From positions 124,001-188,000 of the forward strand of contig JADNRX010000044.1 in NCBI GenBank assembly GCA_015501595.1: a DNA stretch of 64,000 nt, given 5' to 3'. A model generated the notes under the pieces. It made no database searches and was not told the origin of the DNA. It saw only the letters and a program-made list of their open reading frames with translations. Source of the stretch: Hymenopellis radicata (lineage: Eukaryota > Basidiomycota > Agaricomycetes > Agaricales > Physalacriaceae). The translations under genes were made by a program, and so were the position numbers. This document shows, piece after piece, positions 36,801 to 47,696 of this stretch. The first letter of the stretch is position 1. Each line of letters opens with the position of its first letter.

Positions 36801-39542
36801 CATACCATTCAGGTTCGAAGGCATTGTCAAGAATGATATTTTCCCGTACGGTGGTAGGCCACACGAAAGCTTCTTGTGGCGCGTATGCAACGCGCCCTTC
36901 GGGTCGTACACAAACTCCGGAAGTGACGAAGGTTTCCCCAAGAAGAGTTCTTAAGAGTACCGTTTTCCCCTAAACGCGTGACGCGTCAGTGATCGAACAA
37001 TACTGACTCCGCGGGATGCTTACTGCTGCTACAGGCCCAACGACGACGTTGAGAGCGTTTGAAAGGAATGACACGCTGAAATCAGATAATAATGGCTTCC
37101 CGCCTTCACTGACCGCGACTGTTGCATGCGACAGGGAAAGCGGGTCACCGATGTCGGACTTGTGAAGCGACGAGCCATCCTTCTCCGAGAAGTCCGAATC
37201 ACTCTTTTCCTCAACTGAACCACTGTGGACGACTGATTTCTCGCCGAGGGACCTGAGGTTATGTCAGAACACTATCTCAGCCAGTCAAAACACACTTACA
37301 AAAATTCGGCAATCCTTTTCATGCTTGCATACGAAGCAAGCAGAAGTGGGAAACAATTTCCGACCGTACTGATGGGTAAAGTTACGAGGTTCTGGAGCTG
37401 GTCAGCGACGATAACTTACAGCGCAATCATCTACATACCAGAGTCGTCAGTATTGTGAAAAGAGTAGCCGGGCGAAGCTCCTCGTCGGTGATTCCCACGT
37501 ATGTTCCCAACGCGGAGATGCCAGCGAAATTGACCGTCGCTTGGGATAGGACGCCCACAATGACCAACCGCAAGCTGTAGCCCTCATTAGTATCAAGACA
37601 CGTCAAAGTCCCGAGACGTACTAGAATCGCCTGAGTTGCTCAATTTCTCTATTTCTGACTGGCTCCACCCATTTAGGAACTGCAGATTCCACGCCGAGGA
37701 ATTTCAAGGGAATCATTTGTGATGTGATAGACGTCTGGTGTAGTTAGTTTCGCAAGGAATCGATCTCACGGATTACACTCACGAGCACTTTCACACGAGC
37801 TTGAGTACTCTCCATCCACCGCTTTTGTGCCTTTGCCACACGTTTGCCGATGTAGCTTGTGATCATGAAAAACATGACCATGATACAGATTGGAGGGATC
37901 ATTGCAAACGTCGCCTTAGAGAGGTACGAACGATCAGTGTTGTATCGATAGAGAGATGGGCGACTCACCTTGAACCATAGAACGACAGCGGCTACAGCAA
38001 TAGAAAGAAGCGCAGACCAGGTCTCATGGAAGAAAGCTATGCCTTCACAGACACGCTCGACGTCGACAGACCTTTTCTGAGATTAGATGCGTAGTGTTGG
38101 AGGTCTACACGACTCACATGTACGTCACGGCCGTCCCACCCTTACTTTCTGACACTGAAGCCGAAAGCCTCATGGACTTGTCGAAAATAACACTGACACT
38201 GCAGAATGGTTTGATTACTTAGATGGGTGCTAAGCGGATCGCACTTACAGGGCGGCACGATAGCAGACGACCATAGTGTACACCTAGAAGCGCGACTATT
38301 AGAGAGCGAAATACAATTTGATTCAACTTTACCTTATCCCAATACAGAGCAGTGCAGGCTGCGATTATGAAGTACACTATAGCATACGCGCCGACCAATC
38401 CCCAACCATGTGAGGGATCCTCGGGCGTAGCTTCCGAATCGGAATACGAGTCAATGAAGGAGAGCATGGCTTGCACTAGGTATGGCTGAGTGAAGGTAGC
38501 CGCGATCAACATTAGCTTGGGCAGTGCTGGAACAAAGAACTGAGGTGCGAATGCTAAGATGGAGGGCATGAAGATTGGTTGTCGAACAGAAGGATTTGCT
38601 TGATGTCTGAACCCTAATGAGCATTGATTCGAAGGCGGGACAGTGAACGTACGATTGCTTCAATGTTTTCGACAACTTCCTGTTGGCGGGTCCTGATGAC
38701 ATGACGGGTGGTAGCCCAAACTCGTTGAGCTGATCGAGATTGATTGAGCCCTTGAAACCTCTCAGAAGAAGTGGGTACAGGTATACGAAGAGTAGCCGCT
38801 CTGGAAGTGACGCTGTGATCTCCAGCGCCACAGGCTAAAGTGGCAAAATTAGATATTGTCAAATGGTGAGAAGTTTATCGGACCTTTTCGGTGTCGCGTA
38901 AGAATCTTCTCTTGTTGGCAAATTCAGCAATGATGAGGCACGCACGAGCCGAGAATGCCACCACAAATGCCGGAAAGAAGGGCGCGTGAAGTAGTGACGA
39001 GAGAACATAGGTTCGTAACTGCGTCGCAGCAAACAACGAGGAAAGAAACGAGTATATTCCGATCAGCGAACTAGGAGCGCATTCGCGGGTATGGTGAAGG
39101 TAGGACAGCGATGCTACGCAGAGCTGTAATAATAACAAGTTGGAAACGTGAATAACCTGAAATTGACATGGGCTCACAGAGGTAACGAGCTCTAGGGAGA
39201 ACGCTGCAGTCGCCCAGTAACCCCATCCCGTCCGTGGCACTAGCGCAATACAAGCTGCAGTCGCTGCGAACAATGTCAAGCCAAGCGCAAGCTTAAACGC
39301 AGAAAGGATGTCGACAACGTTCTTGGTGACCTGATGCGCCTGAACAAGACTCTTGAGACGAGTAGCACTGTACGCTATGAGAATTACGGAAGGAACGATG
39401 GACATAAATCTATATTCTGGGGTTAGAAAGATCCAGCGCGTTGAACGCTGTCGCACCTGTATTGGAACCCAAGAGTAAAATCCATATGGCGACACGACGA
39501 GACTGGGCCAAAAGCGCCCTCGTCGGGACATAGGGCAGCCAT
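33852..39542 (-). CDS. ABCC (MRP-type) multidrug-resistance/vacuolar ABC transporter
   Basis: Full-length ABC exporter of the MRP class, with the layout TMD0-TMD1-NBD1-TMD2-NBD2. Exon 1 is 39542-39457 (MAALCPDEGAFGPV), exon 2 starts at 39409 with FMSIVPSVILIAYSATRL, and many ~50-nt introns follow to TGA 33854-33852. TMD0 is visible as repeated hydrophobic segments between 39410 and 38890. NBD1 has Walker A GPVAAGKTVLLRTLLG (intron-split near 37020-36965), APQEAFVWPTTVRENI, signature VSGGQKQR near 36705 and Walker B ITLLDDCFSA. NBD2 has GRTGSGKSSTVFALL (intron-split near 34660-34600), signature region FSAGERQLLCIARVLL and Walker B VVLDEASS near 34130, then ISVAHRISTIVDYDQ. NBD1 has D where NBD2 has the catalytic E, the usual ABCC asymmetry. 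Its position between two siderophore-type genes, and an iron-GATA site 107 bp upstream, suggest siderophore export or vacuolar transport. That role is inference. Confidence 0.92.
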
Positions 39543-39648
39543 GGCGGTGCCGACTAGAAAGCAGGCGGACAGGCAACCGTTTCCTCAAGAGCGCGACGAA
39601 CAGGCCCGATGACGAAAACTTGGTCAATCTAGAGGAGCGGCCGAGGTA

Positions 39649-39657
39649 ATCTGATAA
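39649..39657 (+). promoter_or_regulatory. iron-GATA site, ABCC-proximal
   Basis: Exact ATCTGATAA, 107 bp upstream of the ABCC start codon. The distance resembles that of the NRPS site to its start (95 bp), which points to control of the transporter by the same iron-sensing GATA factor. Inferred from sequence match and position. Confidence 0.7.
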
Positions 39658-39987
39658 ACGGGACTTTTCAAGTTTCCTCTCGGATCCAATTTCAAGTTTC
39701 GAACGAGCTTAAGGGGCAAGCACGACTGGGCAGTCCCCCAACGTGGTCCGACGAATCGTGTCTGGAGCAGCAGCTTGGCCCGATTAACGGTTGTGCTGAC
39801 CGCCCGTCATGTAACTGTCTCCAAAAGACGACAATCCGGAGGCCAGTACATTTTATAAGAGCTAGGAATGCATTTCACTGTAAACACGCATCGGTTCGCA
39901 TGGTGGTTCGACTGGGCATCAAACCCAATTCGTCTTGAGCTCGTGGAAGTTCGGTGCAGGTTCGTCCTTGGAACTTCTGATCCCGGT

Positions 39988-40022
39988 ATCTGATAATCAA
40001 TGAACCTGGGCTAATCAGATAA
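39988..40022 (+). promoter_or_regulatory. paired iron-GATA sites with CCTGGG spacer
   Basis: Two exact ATCWGATAA sites: ATCTGATAA at 39988-39996 and ATCAGATAA at 40014-40022, 26 bp apart start to start. CCTGGG at 40005-40010 lies exactly three bases before the ATCAGAT core of the second site, the same spacing as in the NRPS promoter. The pair lies about 250 bp upstream of the C-A gene start. Confidence 0.78.
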
Positions 40023-40270
40023 GATGCATCTATTTCTTTTCCTGGACTCTCCGCTTTCCCCTGCGCCAGCCGTTGTCGTCCAAACCGTATGTCACCCGGT
40101 TTCATGAGGCCGCAACATGGAAGAAAGGTGGACCTCGATTTCGGTCTTCGGATATATATCGATTGCGCACCAAGCCAAACCTGTGTTTTCAAAGTGAATC
40201 GCGGAGAAAGATTTTATATATGCCGCGCGCATGTGCGAAGAATCGCTTCTGCTAGCGTTACCTTCTCATC

Positions 40271-42970
40271 ATGGGGATGGCCATCTACTCTCAGACGTCA
40301 CCTTTTCAAAACTACGTCTTCCACCATCTCCCAGACCTCGGTTCTCTGCGTCGACTTCCAGTGTCAGGGCCATGTCGCGTTTCATTCCAGCTTGCAGCAC
40401 ACACATCCGAGAATTTGGCAAATCCAGCGAAGGAAATCACAGAAAACGCCCGATCTCTGCTTCGTGCCGCATTTTCTAGTACGTTGATGAGATATTTGGA
40501 CACGCAGGATCTTATTCTGGGCGAGACTTCACATGAATATCTTCACGACCCTGAAGGAGTTTGGATTAGCGTCATTCGTGCAAAGCACTCTGCCAACACC
40601 ACCTGGAGTGAATATGCACATAGGCTTGACGCAGCTCTCCTCGATGAAGCAGACACAGTGACCTGCTTGGATGACGCGCGCCTTGACTTGAACGTGGACG
40701 ATGAGCATACTCCGTTACCGGTTCTCATCATCTGGGATGTATTAAAGCATGCATCTCCCAAGACCTTCGTGCCCCGCAGCGTTGTGTTCGGCGCACACAT
40801 CTCAGCAGATTCCCTGGTCGTTCTAGACTTCCTCGTCGACAGTTCCCTGATCTGCACACAAACCCTCGAAAAACTTGCTGCACAAATCAGTGTTACCCTC
40901 GATGCCATTATCGCAGCCCCAGACGCGCCACACACCTCACCCATTTCCATGCCGGCCGATCTCCAGTCATGCGTCACTGGCGTGTGCGAGCCTGAGCGGG
41001 AACACGTCGCACTTGAATGGCTTTTCGGCCACGCCGCTCATCGACCGACCGCAGTCGCTCACGAGATCTACGCGAGTTTGGAGAAACCGCCCCTCCTCCT
41101 GACATACCACGAGCTCAATCGGCAGAGCAACGCTTTGGCGCAATGGTTGATATCAGCCAACGTGAAGGTCGAGGACAAAGTCGCGCTGTGCAGCGGTCGT
41201 TCATCCTTCTTCTATATCGCAATGGCTGCAATACTGAAGGCAGGCGCCTGCTACGTATCTGTGAGTGTTCTTTATTCTAGTCGTTGGGCGATTTAGTGAC
41301 CAAGTTCCAAAGATTGACCCAGAACTACCCATCGAGCGCAAGAAATTCATTGCAGAAGATAGTGGTGCGCGATGGGTATTCACAACGCCAGACGACGAAC
41401 AGTCATTCGAAGGGCTGTCAGTCATTCTCAGCGCTTCATTGATCGACGACGCACTCGACAAGTTTGGTGGTGATAATGTTTGCCGAGCAACCTTGGATGG
41501 TCTCGCCTATTTGCTCTATACCTCTGGTCAGTCTTCGTTCAAATCCTTGTTTCGCTGCCAGTCTGACATGCACTCGCAGGCACTACAGGGAATCCGAAAG
41601 GTTGCCTCTTGAATCACCGTGGTCTCTATTGCGCCATGGAGGCCTTCTGTGCGCTTCCAAAACCTGTTACGAATCCAGACACGGATAAACGACTAGCGTT
41701 GGCTTGTAAGTGCATCATCATCCCGGGAAATAGGTACAAGAACCTGACAATATCCACAGCTACCGCATTCGACGTGCACATATCTGAGATCGTACAGAGT
41801 TGGTGTCTGGGCTCGCGTCTTGTCAGTGCCCCACGTTTCGAGCTCTTGACCCAACTACGGAAGCACGTCGTTGAAATTGGGGTGACACATATGGGCATGG
41901 TTCCCAGTATGATTGAAGCTCTGCTTCAGAAGCCTGACGGCCTGCCTATCAAGTATCTGGTCTCTGGGGGTGAAAAGATTACCGACTCAGTACGTCACCT
42001 GTTATCCCAAGGCTCCCAAAAACTCACCAGTGTAAAGCTCTTGGAAAAATGGTCGAACCTTCCTGATTTAATCCTTGGTAACTTTTACGGGTGAGTAAAC
42101 ACTCATGAAGGTCGTTATCGTCGACTTAAATACTTGACCAGTCCAACGGAGACTACTATTGGCTGTACATCCCGGCGAGTAGGGCCAAACGATCGCAAGG
42201 AAAACATCGGACGACCGTTCCCATCTTGTTCGGCATATGTCGTGGATCGTGAGCTTAACATTGTCCCCATGGGTTGCCCAGGTGAACTGGTTATTGGCGG
42301 TCCACTCGTTGCTCGCGGTGGGTGTTTTCCTAAAGCGTATAGTCCCAATCCGAGCCATCGTTAGGATATCATCAACTGCCAGAAGCCACCGCAAAGGCGT
42401 TCATTGATTTCCCAGTTCCCGGCCAGAAAGCATATCGTACTGGCGATTTGGGTGAGCCCTGCGTTCTTCACCTTGCCTCCACTCACTCATTTCATTCCAA
42501 CGTTTATAGTACGTATGATGGCCGACCACTCAATTGAGATCATGGGCAGAATCGACTTGCAAGTCAAGTACCGCGGCGTACGGATCGAGACGGAGGGTAT
42601 ATCCTCAATATTGCAACAAGCTGCGAAGCCTATGGATATCAGTGCCTCAACTTTCATTACCACTCATCCCGCCGTGACAGCAGAGCTGCTGGTCAGCTTC
42701 GTCGCATTCGGAGAGGCCACTACATCTGTAGCTGAGCGCCGGTCAACACTCCCCAAGTTCATGAAGACAGATGAAGCAAAAGAGCTTATTCGGAGGCTGA
42801 AGAAGGCTGTCGAGGTCAAGCTTCCTCCGTACCAGCGACCGGCGTATATTCTGCCCATAGAGTTCGTTCCACTCAGTTTCAACGGGAAGACCGACAACAA
42901 AGTCCTCGCCCACTTGTTGCGTAGCCTGGACATGTCAGAGCTGTTGGTCATGCAGGGAGGCAAGGCGTAG
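40271..42970 (+). CDS. NRPS-like protein: half C domain plus adenylation domain
   Basis: Exons 40271-41260, 41313-41526, 41580-41705, 41760-41989, 42038-42090, 42142-42317, 42365-42451 and 42510-42970 join in frame to 778 residues. Residues ~1-240 resemble the C-terminal half of a condensation domain (NARSLLRAAFSSTLMRYL, DLILGETSHEY); no HHxxxDG half precedes it. The rest is a complete adenylation domain: LTYHELNRQSNALAQWL, LLYTSGTTGNPKG (split by the intron at 41527-41579), AFDVHISEIVQSW, NFYGPTETTIGCT, AYRTGDLVRM, GRIDLQVKYRGVRIE and the A10 lysine in NGKTDNK. Translation stops 25 codons after A10, so there is no carrier or further domain. It therefore can activate but not carry an amino acid, unless it loads another protein such as the neighbouring NRPS. 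A more distant N-terminal exon cannot be excluded. Substrate unknown. Confidence 0.85.
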
Positions 42971-43125
42971 AAATCGAACCTATGATAGTATAAAGCTCGT
43001 TGTCAGCCATTACTTACAGTTACACAAACATATCGAGACTATATCTATCGTATGATTCCTACAAATGGCGACATCGAATGAGCAGCACACCAAGCTGAGG
43101 CTGCAAGAATATTTTGAAGACGAGA

Positions 43126-43717
43126 TTATCGTCGGATGCCTCTCGACACTGGGGGCACGACGCCACGTCCACGGCGGGCTGAGTGTGTTGTCAATATAAG
43201 AGAATGGAAGAAAAGCTGAAAAACAGATACCGTTGGCTAAGAAAGAGGTCAGTAAGAGCAGACACAAAGCAGCAAGCCACATACCGCGCATAATGGTCGC
43301 TCGTCCACGAGCTGTTCCGATACCCCTTCCTCTCATCGCATTAGGACCAACCCGCTTGAACCTAGGGAAACGAGCGTTTAGACGCGGCTCGACGCGGAGG
43401 AAAAGGTGACTCGCATTGGTGCGTTCTGCAGCATATCGGGGACGATGAAGAAGCGTATCATGCTTCCCCGAATATAGACCTGGTCCAACTGGGATACACG
43501 TCCATCCCGCGCTGTTACCGTGATGTCCTTGAGCGAAATATTCAGATTATCCTCGGCTGTACAACACACGATCAGTCTTAGATCTCGTTGGCCGACACCA
43601 ACACGCACCTTCCGCCAGCTTTCCCCGGTACAGCTGTCCTGTTTTCAGTTCAACAGTTATGATATGACCCAACGATTCGTGGAGGAGCTTGACGGGAACA
43701 CCAAGACCAGAGCTCAT
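43126..43717 (-). CDS. SMD3: small nuclear ribonucleoprotein SmD3
   Basis: Core Sm-ring protein of spliceosomal snRNPs. Exons on the minus strand: 43717-43609, 43556-43415, 43361-43285, a putative 6-nt exon 43236-43231, and 43178-43126, for 128 residues. The start gives [20 protein letters not shown]. Sm1/Sm2 motifs: [44 protein letters not shown]. The tail is the expected RG-rich type ([16 protein letters not shown] then RRGRGVV). The intron after exon 2 has a GC donor (GCGAGT). The 6-nt exon (Ala-Asn) may be included or skipped, because both forms keep the frame. Confidence 0.95.
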
Positions 43718-43959
43718 CGTTGTAGTTTTTGTTTAAGTCAGGTTGATTCCAAGCATACACAAACAGAACCGACGAGCTCAAGCAAATGAATGAATTTGTT
43801 CAAAAGTTGAAATATGGACATGAGTATGTATTATCTGAATGAACGCAGGGGTCGTAAGGTAAAGTATCGTGAAGATCGTAAGGGTATAGGCTTTTTTCCA
43901 TGCTAGTTTGTCCACCGACAATAAATACAACCAAGAAAGATTGAACATTGCAACCTATA

Positions 43960-46900
43960 TCATGATTTCTCCTCCAATTCGCTCAGGAATGCGAGCCAAG
44001 TTTTCTTGTCGATGATTCCCTCATCTGAAACAGAAGACGTCAATGACACTTCATGACGGAGGGCCTTTGCACATACAGAGTCCATCGGTGTCGTTCACGA
44101 CGACATAGCGCGCGCCAAGCTTGACGAACAGTTGGTGAACCATTTCCAGGGGAGAGTTTGATTGCACAGTCAAAGGAGCCTATAGTTCGTCAGCGAACTG
44201 ACTGTTGCTAAGGATAATCAAGCTCACTTGATCCATATAGATGCTGAAGTCGAATGGATCATTGCTGTGATCTTGGGTGTTTTCAAGGAGGGAAGAAATG
44301 GAAGACGACGCCATGGAATGATAGTATGAAGAAGTTGTATGGAAGTGCACTTCACTGTCTGCACTGTCTGCAACAATACCTGAATAAGCGGTTGTTAGTA
44401 CCTCTAACCACTGTGAAACTCAAAAGTCATACTCAGCGCATGCTCCAATTCATTTGCGCCAATATAACCAATCATTCTTAAACCGCCGTCCTCGCCAAAG
44501 GCCCTGAGGATGGGGAAACCACCGTCATCGTTACCCATTGAGACGAGGTCCTGCAGTTGGTCACGAAGACTTTCCACTGTATTGCTCTGATCCACCTGGA
44601 TGACTTCCACGTCTCGTACGGTCTATCACCACAAGTCAGATGAGGAAGACCAAAGAACAGAGTATGTGATAGACGCACTACATCGCTAATCGTCAAGTTA
44701 CCCCAAGTATATTCGGCTTTCGAATCCAGGTAGGGAAGTTGGGATAGATCGATGACAAGGTCGTAAATGCCTTTCGGCTCCAACGCGTCAGCCACGGTCT
44801 TGGCAACAAGAACCGATAACATAACGGGAACAGCGTATGTCAAAGTGTCTGTCAGCTCGAACATAATGACCGCCAGGGAGACCGTCGTGCGCTGAGACCA
44901 AGTCAGCAAACTCGACCGTGACACTTAGGAAACCAGACAACGGACCGTGACACCAGATAGAGCGGCGGCTGCTCCCACCATAGCGTACAGACCCGGGACA
45001 ATACCTGGAGATGACAATCAGCTTTCCATCACGAAGATATTGCGAGAAAACGTACAGTCCATATCGCCACCACATTTCGAGAACACGGGCGCGTCAGGGT
45101 GGTTAATCTGTAGATATTGTACGAAGATACCCAGAATTCGGCCTGCACATGCCCCAACACCGAGCGTTGGAATGAAGATACCAGCGGGGACCTTGATGCC
45201 GAAGGTCACGACTGTCAACGCGCCTTTAACGAACATTGCTACGAGGATAGCTTGGCAGACTGGCCAGATATGCTCAAAAGAGCCCGGGTTAAGGACACAG
45301 AGACCTTCGTGAGAATTGCCAGATCCCGTACGACACTCGGCGAACAAGTTATACACCAGTTCAGTACCGCCCATACGGGTGTACGGATTTAGGAAACAGA
45401 ACACAGTGGTGACAATGGTGACCTTCAGTCATTGCGTTAGACATGGTTCACTGAAAGAGAAGTTCGTGGCTCACTAGAAGGACTTCTATGATAGGATGGG
45501 TCTTCAGCCATGTTCCATTACGAACGTGTCGACTCCATCGGTAATTTAGCTTCGAGAAGTACGCCCCGTATACACCCTAAATGAAAGTCAGAACGAGATA
45601 GAAGAACGGTGGAGAGAGCTTACACCGAAAACACCTAAAAGTAAGAAGGGAAGCAACTCATATGCGTGCCAGTCCTGCGTAAGAGAGTTACTATTCAAGC
45701 CCGACGAGATGGCCAACCAAAATGCAACCTTATCATAAGTAACCTGGAAGAGAACGAGTTTGCCTGTTCCAAATGGATCGAGCATTTTCAAGGTGATGGC
45801 CGCGATCATGGCGCAGAAAAAGCTAGATGCCAAAAATGAAGACAGGACAATTAGACGTCGATAAAACCGTGTACCTGCGCCACATGACCTAGAGAGAGAG
45901 AGCCTATTAGGTTTATCGACCATTAAAGTGGGATACGGACCTTAGGAGGGAAAAAGTACGAAACCTCTTCAAGACTGAACAACGTTCCACCGATTGGGGC
46001 ACCGAACGCAACTGCAACACCAGCGGCACACGCTGCACTCAAAATCTCACGACGCTTGGCTAGTAAATCAAGCATCAGTAACAACGTGTAACAAAGATGC
46101 CTAAGTCACCGACCTTCGTTATTTTCATATTTGCTGTGGAAGCGACTGACGATGTTGCCGATGCAACTGGCGATGTGGACAAAGGGTCCTTCTTTTCCAA
46201 GGGATAGACCGGAAGCAACAGACAGCGCAAGACCGACGGACTTGGTGAACAGGACGCGGCCACCAAGATAACCGTGAATGACAAAGCCAGAAAGAATTGT
46301 CTTGATCTCGGGAATTCCACTACCAGCGGCCTACAGTGGGTTATTCAGACCTCATCACAGAACAGTACAGCGCTGACACTCACGTAGAACATGAGCTTTC
46401 GTTTAGGCGCGGGGCCAGATGGTGGATCCTTCACGCGCGGAGTTTCCGGGAAATCCGGAGCCAAGACTCCGGATTCCTTTCTAGTTACGAAGGTGGTAGA
46501 GTTGGTCAAATACAGTGTAAGAACACAAGAAATGAATGCGAGGCAGAGCTGGAGGGATCCTGATCAACGATTGAGTGGGAGGACTGAAACTTGATACGCA
46601 CCGCTACACTCGCATAAGTGACATATTCGACCGCCTCTTGCCCCGTTTCTCCTTCTCTGAAATGAAAGACCGATGACCAAGTTCGCCACGCAGGGCAGCC
46701 TTCCTCCGTAACGAACTTGGGGAGTAAGACGGATGTTTCGTCCGGCTGTGGGCAGCAAAAGCGCATCGCCTTTGTCCAGTCATCGCCGCAATAACCCTCC
46801 TTGAGGTCGAAAAGCCATTGCTCGGCACGAACCACCAAGAATGCGACTACTGCGGTCAGGAAGCCCACTATGGTAACAATGATCCACCCCAGGCTTCTGT

Positions 46901-47516
46901 CGATGGCGAGGCGAATGCGGGCCCGAACTGATTTGCGTCTCCTAAGACGGGAATACCGGGCAGAGTCCTTTATGGCATCGTGCATCCAGTCAATAGACGA
47001 GAAGGACGAGTACCAGACACGGATACCGTTGATTTTGGGGCCCATGTCGCTGTCCGCCTCGCCTTTGGTGACAAGTGGGGCATCGTAAGCAGATATAGGA
47101 CGCTGTACGCTCAGGCGAGAATAGGTTTCGCGAAGGATGGACGGCGTATACGTGGGGCTACCAGGATTAGAGAGCGCGTTGCGGCCCGGGAGAGTAATAT
47201 TGGGCAGTTCTGGAAGTCCTCGGCGAGCGGCGAAGCTTTTGAGCGACTTGATGTGGAACAACTTGCGACGAGGCGCTGGAAGGGTGCCGTACGACCGCGA
47301 CATCTCTGTAGGCCGTCCCGCCAGGGGACTCTCTTCCGTTGTATCTGCACCGTTACCCGCCGCCTGGGAGTCTGGAGGATGGACAGACTGGTCATTGGGC
47401 ACTGTGGGCACAGCATACGAGCTCCCTATGCGCAAAAGGCGCTCTCGTCGCCACGTTGTCGACGACGGCGCGCCAGGCCCGCCGCCAGTGCTTGGTCGAG
47501 CCTCACTGCCCGGCAT
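43960..47516 (-). CDS. CLC-family chloride channel/transporter (Gef1/CLC-3 type)
   Basis: Voltage-gated chloride channel or Cl-/H+ exchanger of intracellular membranes. ATG 47516 opens a ~190-residue polar N-terminal region ([15 protein letters not shown]), then basic [14 protein letters not shown] and the first membrane helix [20 protein letters not shown]. Filter motifs are visible: [13 protein letters not shown] near 46180 with the gating glutamate, [20 protein letters not shown] near 45990, and [17 protein letters not shown] near 45180. C-terminal CBS-domain sequence includes [17 protein letters not shown] and [18 protein letters not shown] up to TGA 43962-43960. Many short introns interrupt it. 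The yeast relative Gef1 acidifies Golgi compartments and is needed to load copper into the iron-uptake oxidase Fet3. Whether this gene is linked to iron here is unknown. Confidence 0.93.
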
Positions 47517-47696
47517 CGCGATGAGATAAATGCAACACTAGAAGCAAGACCGATGGAGCTAGGGAAGCCTGCCTATTCTGGGCACGCAAGTCACAAGTCT
47601 AGACACAAAATATCCTCCTGAAAAATGGTTTCAACAACGCTACATACAATATGTACAATCTATGGAGACCTAGGCTGTATTACTCTACTTCTACTC

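Larger units (their letters stand above)
39543..40270. other. divergent promoter, ABCC transporter / C-A NRPS-like gene
   Basis: About 730 bp between the start codons of two divergently transcribed genes. It carries three exact ATCWGATAA sites, annotated separately. Open frames at 40073-40255 and 40089-40487 do not encode a recognisable N-terminal half of a condensation domain. Confidence 0.6.

Noticed and set aside
37081..37089. Exact ATCAGATAA inside the ABCC gene
   Set aside because: It lies in the coding region of the transporter, far from any start codon; about one chance copy is expected in a window of this size.
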